Assembly (NCBI GenBank): GCA_910586745.1
Contig: CAJUJZ010000042.1
Location: forward strand, 1-16,318
Length of the DNA stretch: 16,318 bases
Reading direction: 5' to 3'
Source of the DNA: an uncultured Mucispirillum sp.
GTDB taxonomy: Bacteria; Chrysiogenota; Deferribacteres; Deferribacterales; Mucispirillaceae
The translations under genes and the position numbers were made by a program. The notes under the pieces are model-generated. The model was not told the origin of the DNA. It saw only the letters and a program-made list of their open reading frames with translations, and made no database searches. This document shows positions 1 through 6,789 of the stretch, piece after piece; position 1 is the first letter of the stretch, and each line of letters begins with the position of its first letter.

Positions 1-287
1 ATAATGGAATAAAAATTTGTGCGTGGTATGACTATCAGATTACCTTTTTCAAGTTTTATATCAGCATAAGAATCAGCAGATAAAAGTCCCCCGGGTTCAT
101 CCCCTTGAATGCCGCCAATAATAAGCATAGTAGGACCATCCTTTCTGCCATATATTTTATAAACTTCAAGCTCATGATTTGTGCCTGTAAAAAATACTTC
201 TTTTATAGTATCTGGTCTTTTTACATCTGCATATAAAAATTCTGCTATAGAAAATAAAATTACTAAACTATAAATTAATACTCTCAA
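1..287 (-). CDS. Csd4-like zinc carboxypeptidase (M14/M99 family), N-terminal part only
   Basis: The 5' end of a minus-strand gene that continues beyond the left edge; about 95 residues are visible. A signal peptide (RVLIYSLVILFSIAEFLYA) is followed by a metallocarboxypeptidase start: a beta strand, then GGIQGDEPGG, then a strand ending VIPRTNFYSI. In M14 enzymes the first zinc ligands are HxxE; here the His position is Gln (Q61, with E64), as in Helicobacter pylori Csd4, which trims peptidoglycan tripeptides to dipeptides in the periplasm and is needed for helical shape. A Csd4-like role is inferred from this motif and from the YkuD gene just upstream. I chose a TTG start at 287 because GGAGAG lies six bases before it and the codon overlaps the upstream stop (TTGA), suggesting coupled translation. 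An ATG at 299 is in the same frame but has no SD. The third zinc ligand and the catalytic Glu lie outside the window. Confidence 0.72.
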   Translation of the reverse strand, partial: MRVLIYSLVILFSIAEFLYADVKRPDTIKEVFFTGTNHELEVYKIYGRKDGPTMLIIGGIQGDEPGGLLSADSYADIKLEKGNLIVIPRTNFYSI

Positions 288-1642
288 ATTTCTCTCCATA
301 TTTCAGACTTAATTTTAAAAAATGATGGACAGCCTGAAAGAGTTAATATTTTTTTGCCTTTATCGCTTACACTGCCAGATGAATATTCCTGTATAAATTC
401 CACTCTGTATTCACCACCTGAATAAGACCATTTAATGTTTGATATATTAAGTGATATTTTTTCGCCTTGTGAAAAAAGTGTAGTTTTTTTTGATTTCCAC
501 TGATTATAGTTTTCTTTATCTGTTTTAAATTTTATATCATAATTAGCCATATATTTTTCTATATCCTGAGCTTTCCATGATGCAGCCCAGTTTTCCACAA
601 AGGATTTAATTTCATTATTAAGTTCTGGTGCTTTTGCAACAGGCATAGAAGATGTTTCTTCACTGATTAATTTTAATCTGCCTTCTTCTTTTATAAAATA
701 ATATTTTTTATTAGTATATGTAGAAAGGTTTGCTGCACAGTAATACTGGTTTGTATCAAATACAGTATAGTTATCATCTTTCATAAATACTTTTGTATTA
801 TCATTGCGAATAACTTTATCTGGATATATATTCATTAAGTTTACTTTATTATTAGTATAGCTTTTATAAGTTGCACCACCGTAAGTTTTAAATTTGCTGT
901 GCACTAAACTTTTAAAAGCTTCTTTATCATTATCCTGCCATGCAGTAATAAATGATGTTAATACTTCAAGCTGCTGATTTCTTATTGTATTATAATCTTT
1001 TTCATCAGAATACACTAATTTTTCTGCAATAATAACTGGTGTAGTGATAGATACATTATCGTATAATAAACCAAAGTTAGTATTATTCATAGCAACACAG
1101 CCTTGAGTATAAGTTTTATCTAAATCAGGCTTCACACCATGCAGCCATATACCACCGCCTGTTTTTTTCTCTATTTTATCAACAATATTAGGATAATTTA
1201 ATGGAAATGAGCCTGCACCATATATTAAAGCATAGTCGCCGTATCTTTTTACAAGCTCATCGCCAGATGAGTATGATACAACGAAATATACACCTTCTGG
1301 AGTTTTTTCATCGCCCTGTTTTACTTTATTGCCATCCACTCTGCCTGTAAGAATAGGAAACTCTTTAATTACTTCCATACCATCATTATTAAGAACTGCA
1401 ATATAGAGCCTTTTAAGAGATTTATCCACAAGCACAATATGAATTAATTCTGCATTATCAGAAGATAAGTTTACAATGGTATTTTTGCCAAGCCTGCTTT
1501 TTGCTTCAGGTGCTTGAGAAGCTATCATTTGCTGAGATACATCTTCTGCACTACTTTTTGCATCATCAGGTACTTCTTCATAAGCATAGCTGATACCAAA
1601 AGATAATACTAATGCACATAAAATACTGCATAATACTTTCAT
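284..1642 (-). CDS. Periplasmic YkuD-fold L,D-transpeptidase/L,D-carboxypeptidase with two NTF2-like domains (Csd6-like)
   Basis: 452 residues. The signal peptide is MKVLCSILCALVLSFGISYA. A YkuD catalytic domain (about 66-207) has the TPEG turn and the motif WLHG...TQGCVAMNN, with His168 and the nucleophile Cys182. Two similar C-terminal stretches follow, about 223-330 and 341-450. Each opens with a helix of the type SFITAWQDNDKEAF or SFVENWAASWKAQDIEKY and runs into strands, as in NTF2-like domains. H. pylori Csd6, an L,D-carboxypeptidase that trims tetrapeptides to tripeptides, has the YkuD plus NTF2 arrangement but only one NTF2 domain and about 330 residues. Whether this protein trims or cross-links cannot be decided from sequence. 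I chose the start at 1642 because GGTGA lies eight bases upstream and the signal peptide begins there; an ATG at 1657 lacks a good SD. It follows the methyltransferase by 8 bp and overlaps the Csd4-like gene by a few bases, so the three are probably co-transcribed. Confidence 0.85.
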   Translation of the reverse strand: MKVLCSILCALVLSFGISYAYEEVPDDAKSSAEDVSQQMIASQAPEAKSRLGKNTIVNLSSDNAELIHIVLVDKSLKRLYIAVLNNDGMEVIKEFPILTGRVDGNKVKQGDEKTPEGVYFVVSYSSGDELVKRYGDYALIYGAGSFPLNYPNIVDKIEKKTGGGIWLHGVKPDLDKTYTQGCVAMNNTNFGLLYDNVSITTPVIIAEKLVYSDEKDYNTIRNQQLEVLTSFITAWQDNDKEAFKSLVHSKFKTYGGATYKSYTNNKVNLMNIYPDKVIRNDNTKVFMKDDNYTVFDTNQYYCAANLSTYTNKKYYFIKEEGRLKLISEETSSMPVAKAPELNNEIKSFVENWAASWKAQDIEKYMANYDIKFKTDKENYNQWKSKKTTLFSQGEKISLNISNIKWSYSGGEYRVEFIQEYSSGSVSDKGKKILTLSGCPSFFKIKSEIWREI

Positions 1643-1650
1643 TATTTTTG

Positions 1651-3009
1651 TCACCATTCTATATTTTTCCCATATAAAAAATATCTGTCTAATTTATTCT
1701 TTAATATGCTGTCTACTTTTTTAGCATAGCCAACAGGTATATTATTAAAAAATAAAAGTTCATTATTATAGTTATCATTACAGGATATGTCAAACCCTTT
1801 CAAAAAATTTTCTGCCCAATCTGCAGAAATATTATATCTCATATTATCTTCTGTAAAAGAACCCCACTGCCATACACTCTGACATGATGGCTCAAAAAGT
1901 CTGCCTGTATCTTTATATATATTTAAACCACGCCTTTTAAACCTTACTTTTTTAAATATTTCTGGGGCAGTTTCTATATATCCCCGTCTGTCATATTTGC
2001 TGATTGAGATATGTGAATGAGAAAAGGATGGATAATATTTTTTAAAGAAATCTTTTTCCTTATCTTTAAGTTTGGTATTTATAAAATCATAAGGCACTAA
2101 AGTACCCTTTTTACGAACTGCTGCAGCAAAAAAGCCGTCTATTTTATCAGTATCAGGCATAATGCGTGCAACATTCTCATCTATATGGCTGATTCCAGAT
2201 ATTCCTTTACCATAATTATTACCAGCAGGAAGAAGCTCTGCATTATCAAATTCATCAAGCAGATATTTTATAACATATTCATTTTCTTCTAAACTTAAAG
2301 TGCAGGTAGAATAAACTAATACTCCCCCTTCTTTTAAGCATAAAAAGGCTGACTTTATTAACTGACGCTGTAAATCTGCCATTCTTTCTACAAGCTCTTT
2401 ATTCCACTGTGCCTGCACAGTCTTATTGCGGAAGATTTTATTTTCATTAGAACATGGTGCATCAAGCAGAATGCCATCAAAAGAATTTTCAAAAATATTG
2501 GGTAAAAGTCTGCCATCCATAGAAACAGTCTTTACATTATACGCCCCATATTTTTCCAGATTAAAATGAAGTGATTTTAATCTGCTTGCTGATATTTCAT
2601 TAGCTACTATTACACCTTTCCCGTTACTCATATCAGATAATGCACATGTTTTGCCACCGGGAGCAGAAGAAACATCAAGCATAACAGGGTTTTCACACAT
2701 ATAAGACATTAATATTTCTACTGGTGCAATAGATGATGGATTCATAATATATATACCGCCAGTCTGAAAAGAAATGCTCTCTACTATCTTATCAGCATTT
2801 TCTACAGCCTTATATACATTATCATATTCTTCAAGCTTTTCTAAAGTGCATATATTATTAAGTTCTGTTAAATAAGCAATATTTCTTGATGACTGCACAC
2901 GAATATGGCGTGATTTTGGGCATTGCAGCCCATATTCAAAATCATCATACTTATCTTTTAATAAAGGCTTATACTCTGCCCTGAAACGCTCTAACCAATT
3001 ATTTTCCAT
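1651..3009 (-). CDS. rsmF: RsmF/YebU-type 16S rRNA (cytosine-C5) methyltransferase
   Basis: 452 residues, close to the size of E. coli RsmF (about 479), which uses S-adenosylmethionine to methylate a cytosine in 16S rRNA. An N-terminal NOP2/Fmu-type region leads to the SAM-binding motif LDVSSAPGGKT (about 112-121). Next come LLDAPCS, with Cys186 of motif IV, and YSTCTLSLEENE, with the catalytic Cys236 of motif VI. Both cysteines of the m5C mechanism are present. The last 150 or so residues fit the pre-PUA and PUA-like RNA-binding region of RsmF, though this part is divergent. RsmF is preferred over RsmB because there is no NusB-like N-terminus. The target cytosine is not provable here. I chose ATG 3009 because GGTG precedes it by six bases; an in-frame ATG at 3021 has no SD. 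It is first in a unit with the two peptidoglycan genes and its stop codon overlaps the SD of the next gene. Confidence 0.85.
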   Translation of the reverse strand: MENNWLERFRAEYKPLLKDKYDDFEYGLQCPKSRHIRVQSSRNIAYLTELNNICTLEKLEEYDNVYKAVENADKIVESISFQTGGIYIMNPSSIAPVEILMSYMCENPVMLDVSSAPGGKTCALSDMSNGKGVIVANEISASRLKSLHFNLEKYGAYNVKTVSMDGRLLPNIFENSFDGILLDAPCSNENKIFRNKTVQAQWNKELVERMADLQRQLIKSAFLCLKEGGVLVYSTCTLSLEENEYVIKYLLDEFDNAELLPAGNNYGKGISGISHIDENVARIMPDTDKIDGFFAAAVRKKGTLVPYDFINTKLKDKEKDFFKKYYPSFSHSHISISKYDRRGYIETAPEIFKKVRFKRRGLNIYKDTGRLFEPSCQSVWQWGSFTEDNMRYNISADWAENFLKGFDISCNDNYNNELLFFNNIPVGYAKKVDSILKNKLDRYFLYGKNIEW

Positions 3010-3116
3010 AGCATACACCATATTAAATTAATAAAATTTATGCAAGGGAAAAAGCATAATAATTTAAACAAATACTTTATTCTCTAAATATTTTTAATAC
3101 TTACTCAAATACTTAT

Positions 3117-3269
3117 TTATATAAAATCTGACACTACAGAATTTCTTGGAATATATAGACTTACTTTAAATTGTTTTAGCTGTTCTTCAAAATTCTTATA
3201 AGTATTCTTATACTTTTTTATAACATTGTTTTTTTGCTTATACAAAATTTTTACAGTGCCTCTTATCAT
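3117..3269 (-). pseudogene. Possible small ORF or decayed gene fragment (50 codons)
   Basis: A minus-strand frame from ATG 3269 to TAA 3117, with only a weak AGGT before the ATG. The product is Lys- and Asn-rich and contains YKNFEEQLKQFKVSLYIPRN, which reads like real protein rather than random AT-rich sequence. Just upstream, in another frame and overlapping slightly, is a second protein-like stretch (LPQSAKKYISFVVTGIDDKR). Two plausible segments in different frames suggest a frameshifted remnant of a larger gene. I do not recognise the family, and it may be chance. Confidence 0.2.
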
Positions 3270-3412
3270 CAATACCTGTTACAACAAAAGAAATATATTT
3301 CTTTGCTGACTGTGGTAAAAGCAGAGAAAATTATAAGCAGAAAACAGAGAAATTCTTAATAAACAAGGCTGTATAAATTAATTAAAATAATATAAAAAAA
3401 ATTATCAAAATT

Positions 3413-3445
3413 ACCACAGGATTGATTATATTAATATCCTGTGGT
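3413..3445 (-). terminator. Hairpin ACCACAGGAT / ATCCTGTGGT, possible terminator
   Basis: A perfect 10-bp inverted repeat (3413-3422 with 3436-3445) and a 13-base loop. Read on the minus strand it is followed by a T-rich run (the complement of 3390-3412), as in an intrinsic terminator. No minus-strand gene ends just upstream of it, so it is either an orphan or protects the spacer from antisense transcription. The plus-strand side lacks a clean T run. Confidence 0.35.
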
Positions 3446-3549
3446 TTATAAAAATTTTGCAATACTTTCATATTATTTCAATTTTTCATTATAAAGTCAT
3501 ATAATTTAAACATTTTACAAGCATCTATCCTCTATTTTTATAATATTTT

Positions 3550-3579
3550 TTGAACTTTTTCACATATCAAATGTTATAC
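3550..3579 (+). promoter_or_regulatory. Candidate sigma-70 promoter for the small secreted protein
   Basis: TTGAAC at 3550-3555 and TTATAC at 3574-3579 are separated by 18 bases, placing transcription start about 10 bases before the GGGGA ribosome site of the gene at 3597. In DNA this AT-rich such matches are common, so the call rests mainly on position. Confidence 0.3.
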
Positions 3580-3596
3580 ATATATATGGGGATTAT

Positions 3597-3866
3597 ATGA
3601 AATATTTTATAATTACATTAATAGTAAGTATTTGCATTGTAGATATATGTTTTGCCCAGACTACTATAAGAAGTAGAGATATTATTTCAAGAAGCAGCGG
3701 TTCAAGCTCCAGCTTTTCTGAAATAAAAGCCAGAACAAACCGTGATGCACAAATGAATAAAGTAAATAATGATTTAAATTTCTACAGAAGTAAAAATGAC
3801 GGAGCTTCTAACCAAAAAGTTATGGAGCTTGAAAGACAGAAATCAAAAATAATTAATGTTAAATAA
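3597..3866 (+). CDS. Small secreted Ser-rich protein of unknown function
   Basis: 89 residues. A hydrophobic signal peptide, KYFIITLIVSICIVDICFA, ends before QTT, giving a mature periplasmic or exported protein of about 69 residues. It begins with a Ser-rich stretch (SRSSGSSSSFSEI, about 32-44) and continues as a charged, probably helical segment with many Asn, Lys, Arg and Glu. There are no cysteines after the signal peptide and no family I recognise. The start is well supported: GGGGA lies four bases upstream. The gene stands alone, divergent from the methyltransferase unit and convergent with the chemoreceptor, with a shared hairpin just after it, so it is probably a single-gene transcript. 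Coding status is likely because of the signal peptide and SD; function is unknown. Confidence 0.6.
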   Translation: MKYFIITLIVSICIVDICFAQTTIRSRDIISRSSGSSSSFSEIKARTNRDAQMNKVNNDLNFYRSKNDGASNQKVMELERQKSKIINVK

Positions 3867-3947
3867 TTAATTTTCTTTAATTAAAAAATAAATATTTTAG
3901 CATAAAACTCATTCAATATTCTTTTCCTCAATCGATTAAATTATGCA

Positions 3948-3973
3948 TTATCCCCCTTTTTAAAGGGGGATAA
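3948..3973. terminator. Bidirectional hairpin between convergent genes
   Basis: A near-perfect palindrome: TATCCCCCTTT (3949-3959) pairs with AAAGGGGGATA (3962-3972), plus one more outer T-A pair. Its five G-C pairs stand out in AT-rich DNA. It lies between the ends of the small secreted-protein gene (plus) and the chemoreceptor (minus), the usual place for a shared terminator. Neither side has a long T run, so termination could be partial or protein-assisted. Confidence 0.6.
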
Positions 3974-3981
3974 AGTGTAAT

Positions 3982-5949
3982 TTATATTCTAAACCTGCTT
4001 ACAAGTGTTTTAAGCCGTTCTGCCCTTTCCTGTAAGTGATTAATAGTTAATACTACCTGCTGGGCAGCTGCATCACTTTCTTCAATACCTGCTGATATAC
4101 TTTGTGCTCTATCTGAAACTTTCTGCATATATTCATACTGCCTGTTTACTTTATCTGCTGCACTTTCTGTGTCATTTACTGCTTCATATACACTTTGCAC
4201 CACATTATTAAATGATGATGCTGTTTCACCAATCATATCAACACCTGCAGTTACTGCTTCGCCAGAAGATGTCATTTCTTGTGATGCTCTGCTGCTTTCC
4301 TGCTGAAAAGATATGATAATAGCTTCTATCTCACCTGTTGCATGCTGAGTGCGTTCTGCAAGCTTTCTGACTTCATCTGCTACAACTGCAAAGCCTCTAC
4401 CTGCTTCCCCTGCTCTTGCTGCTTCTATTGCCGCATTTAATGCAAGCAGATTAGTCTGAGCTGCTATATCATTAATGACTGTTAAAATATTTCCTATTTT
4501 AGTTGAACTTGCAGCAAGCTCATCAATAGTGGCTGAAAGTGATGATGTTTTAGACTGAATATCAAGCACATTTGTTCTTACATAATCAAGCTGTGATGCA
4601 CCAGCTTTTGTCATATCCTGAGAGTTATTCATAACTATTAAGCAGCTTTTAAGTTCTTCTGATGACTGTTGAGAAAGCTCCCTTATATCATGAATATTTT
4701 CTGCCATTTCAGAAATCTGTTCAGATTGAGAAGCAAAAGTGGCAGATAATTCTTCCATTGTGGCAGAAAGCTGATTATTGCCGCTGGCAACTTCCCCTGC
4801 TGCCTCTTTTACTTCGCCTACTATTTCATGTACATTATTCATAAAAGCATTAAAACTTACTGCAAGCTCATTTAATTCATCTTTATTTTTTGCAGAAAGC
4901 CGTATAGTTAAGTCACCATCGCCTTTAGTTAAGTTTTCCACATGGGCAATAAAGTTTTTTAACTGTTTTATAACACTAAAATATAAATATATAATACCTA
5001 AAGCACCTGTTATAATAGTTATGATAAAAAGAATAACTGATACAGCCATTGCTTTCTGCAAAGCAGAAGTTGAATTACTGGAAGATGTTTCTACAAGATT
5101 GTATACTATAACACCTAATTTATCGTTCATTTCCCTTATTTTAGCAGCATATAAAAAGCGTAATTTTTCCTTTTCTGCAATTTCTACTGCAATATTCCTT
5201 ATTTCCTGATATGTTTTTTCAGCATCTGTAACAAACTTCTTTATTTTCTGCAGAGATTCTGCTATATCTTTGTTTTCTATATTAGGTGCAAGCCTTGATA
5301 TTATTCCATTTATGCGTATAAATGTATTTGGTATATTTTCAAGCATATCCATATTTTTTTCTTTTAAAGCCATATATGATGATGTTTTTATAAGAGTAGA
5401 AAGAGAATATATATTCTGCATGCGGGAAATATATTCCTGGTCAATACCTTCATCTTTTGCCTTTTTCATTATTTTCTGAGCTAATGCGGCAGCATTATCA
5501 AGAGATTTATTCATTTTCTGCATAGCAGCAGTATTTGATTTAATCAGTTCAAGATTATCTGATATTGTAGAAGTAAAATCCTGCACCAGCTTATAATGTT
5601 CATCAATAAGTTTATTTGTTTCTATGTAATATTTTTTATTTTCTTCGGTTGTAACAAATAATTTATAATCATCTGCATTTTTCTGCAGAGTTTTTATAAG
5701 ATTTTGAGCATTATTAAAAAAGTTCTCATTTAGACTGACTGCATAAGATAATACATTTACTTGTAAAGTAAGCGTATTAAAGGAAAGTGTTTCCATCTGC
5801 TTATAAGCATTAATATAATTTCTGCCTATTGTATCAGAAGTTTTTGCTGCAGTGTATTCTGAATATATGGCAAAAGCACTGTTTAAAAATGCAAAAGCCA
5901 GCACACCGCATATAGATATAATAATTTTATGAGCAATAGTTAGTTTCAT
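3982..5949 (-). CDS. Methyl-accepting chemotaxis protein with a long helical periplasmic domain
   Basis: 655 residues. TM1 is about 8-29. A periplasmic region of about 270 residues looks all-helical, without Cache-type W/Y/D motifs. TM2 is about 300-326 and a HAMP domain about 328-378 (ENLTKGDGDLTIRL, KDELNELAVSFNAF). The cytoplasmic MCP signalling domain carries the conserved hairpin tip TNLLALNAAIEAARAGEAGR continuing to KLAERT (about 499-534), which contacts CheA and CheW. The periplasmic length suits a two-bundle helical (HBM-like) or doubled four-helix sensor better than a single four-helix bundle; the ligand is unknown. No C-terminal CheR-tethering pentapeptide is seen. I chose the start at 5949 because GGGAGG lies before it with good spacing; an ATG at 5985 would put that site inside the gene. 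It is probably monocistronic, with its own promoter at 6036-6063 and the hairpin at 3948-3973 after it. Confidence 0.93.
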   Translation of the reverse strand: MKLTIAHKIIISICGVLAFAFLNSAFAIYSEYTAAKTSDTIGRNYINAYKQMETLSFNTLTLQVNVLSYAVSLNENFFNNAQNLIKTLQKNADDYKLFVTTEENKKYYIETNKLIDEHYKLVQDFTSTISDNLELIKSNTAAMQKMNKSLDNAAALAQKIMKKAKDEGIDQEYISRMQNIYSLSTLIKTSSYMALKEKNMDMLENIPNTFIRINGIISRLAPNIENKDIAESLQKIKKFVTDAEKTYQEIRNIAVEIAEKEKLRFLYAAKIREMNDKLGVIVYNLVETSSSNSTSALQKAMAVSVILFIITIITGALGIIYLYFSVIKQLKNFIAHVENLTKGDGDLTIRLSAKNKDELNELAVSFNAFMNNVHEIVGEVKEAAGEVASGNNQLSATMEELSATFASQSEQISEMAENIHDIRELSQQSSEELKSCLIVMNNSQDMTKAGASQLDYVRTNVLDIQSKTSSLSATIDELAASSTKIGNILTVINDIAAQTNLLALNAAIEAARAGEAGRGFAVVADEVRKLAERTQHATGEIEAIIISFQQESSRASQEMTSSGEAVTAGVDMIGETASSFNNVVQSVYEAVNDTESAADKVNRQYEYMQKVSDRAQSISAGIEESDAAAQQVVLTINHLQERAERLKTLVSRFRI

Positions 5950-6035
5950 ATTTTCTCCCTCCCCAACTATTTTTATAAACATCATTACATACTTAACAGC
6001 TACCTCTCTAAATATAATACTAAATTTACCTTTTT

Positions 6036-6063
6036 ATTATACCTTGAAAAATATAATATTCAA
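6036..6063 (-). promoter_or_regulatory. Candidate sigma-70 promoter for the first chemoreceptor
   Basis: Read on the minus strand, TTGAAT (6063-6058), a 16-base spacer and a perfect TATAAT preceded by GG (6041-6036) form a good housekeeping promoter. The leader to the ATG at 5949 would be about 80 bases. The -10 is strong; the -35 match is moderate. Confidence 0.5.
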
Positions 6064-6125
6064 CTACTATTTTGTGTTTTTATAAAGATATATGAAACAA
6101 AGCATTATATAATATATAGATGTTT

Positions 6126-6141
6126 TGGCACGCAGCTTGCT
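6126..6141 (+). promoter_or_regulatory. Sigma-54 (RpoN) promoter of the lipoprotein-flgF-flgG-flgA operon
   Basis: TGGCACG-CAGC-TTGCT matches the sigma-54 consensus TGGCACG-N4-TTGCW without a mismatch, with GG (6127-6128) and GC (6139-6140) ten bases apart. Transcription should begin near 6152, just before the GGAGG that serves the lipoprotein ATG at 6165. Sigma-54 needs an activator ATPase such as FlgR/FleQ/FlrC; no such gene is in the window and no clear activator site is visible upstream. Confidence 0.88.
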
Positions 6142-6164
6142 ATGAAAAAAGCGGAGGCGATATT

Positions 6165-6785
6165 ATGAAACGATTAATAACAATTATTTCTTTAATAGCA
6201 CTTATTAGTGGCTGTAACTCAGTAGGCGGTGCAGTTGCAGTTATTAACCCATTAAACTTTACTACAACAGGTTTTTATCCTTTACTAATTATTGGCGAAC
6301 TGGAAACTAACCTGTCATCACTTGTTATTGATAAAACAAGAGCAACAGTAACTGATTTTAATGTAAACCCATTTGAAGTTTTACCTGAAAAATCATTGGT
6401 ATATGTTATGCCTGCTATTATTACAAAAAGCTATCAAAAAACTTATGATACTTATTACAGCTCACTTATCAGCAGATATTTACAGATGAATAACTTTGCA
6501 GTTATTACTAATGATATATCAAAAGCTGATTTTATATTAATGACAACTATTGCAGAATCTCCTGAAAGAAGAACTGGGACAAATTCATCAGTTATCTCTA
6601 TAAGCATTATGGAGCAGGATGAAAGAGCAGTATTTCACTCTAATGTAGTAGTAAACAGTAAATCTGATAAAAACTTTTACTACTATCCATCTAAAGCTGC
6701 AAGACCTGTGCAGGAACTTACTTTATTAGGTTTTGAAGAATTATTTAAATCAGGGCTTCCACAAGCTTTTGGAATAGTGAGGTAA
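6165..6785 (+). CDS. Unknown lipoprotein heading the flagellar rod operon
   Basis: 206 residues. The signal sequence MKRLITIISLIALISGC ends in a lipobox (LISGC), so Cys17 should be lipidated. The mature part has a strand-rich beginning (YPLLIIGELETNLSS), then a helix with KSYQKTYDTYYSSLISRYLQ, then ADFILMTTIAESPERRTGTN and more strands. I recognise no named family. The pattern (an outer-membrane lipoprotein with an alternating strand/helix core) recalls FlgO-type or TolB-N-like proteins, but that is inference. GGAGG lies upstream of this ATG. A longer in-frame start at 6120 is excluded because the sigma-54 promoter lies inside it. The stop is four bases before flgF, so co-expression with rod genes is almost certain. 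A role at the outer-membrane end of the basal body or in its assembly is the natural guess. Confidence 0.8.
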   Translation: MKRLITIISLIALISGCNSVGGAVAVINPLNFTTTGFYPLLIIGELETNLSSLVIDKTRATVTDFNVNPFEVLPEKSLVYVMPAIITKSYQKTYDTYYSSLISRYLQMNNFAVITNDISKADFILMTTIAESPERRTGTNSSVISISIMEQDERAVFHSNVVVNSKSDKNFYYYPSKAARPVQELTLLGFEELFKSGLPQAFGIVR

Positions 6786-6789
6786 TATC

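Larger units (their letters stand above)
3022..3596. other. 575-bp divergent intergenic spacer
   Basis: Non-coding or decayed DNA between the divergent methyltransferase and small secreted-protein genes, very rich in A and T. It holds a 50-codon minus-strand frame (3117-3269), an 18-bp perfect palindrome AAAGAAATATATTTCTTT at 3287-3304, a 10-bp stem hairpin (3413-3445) and a candidate promoter for the downstream plus-strand gene. TTGCAT at 3041-3046 (minus strand) could be a -35 for the methyltransferase, but the matching -10 is poor. No tRNA-like or transposase-like sequence is visible. Confidence 0.5.

Noticed and set aside
4662..5479. Open frames on the plus strand inside the first chemoreceptor gene
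   Set aside because: They lie wholly within a well-supported minus-strand MCP gene, have no convincing ribosome sites and encode no recognisable protein; they are antisense shadows.
5950..5985. Twelve extra N-terminal residues on the first chemoreceptor
   Set aside because: The extension encodes the GGGAGG ribosome site of the start at 5949 and would place charged residues before TM1.
6120..6164. Extended N-terminus of the lipoprotein (MFWHAACYEKSGGDI...)
   Set aside because: This segment contains the sigma-54 promoter and the ribosome site; starting at 6165 gives a proper lipoprotein signal.
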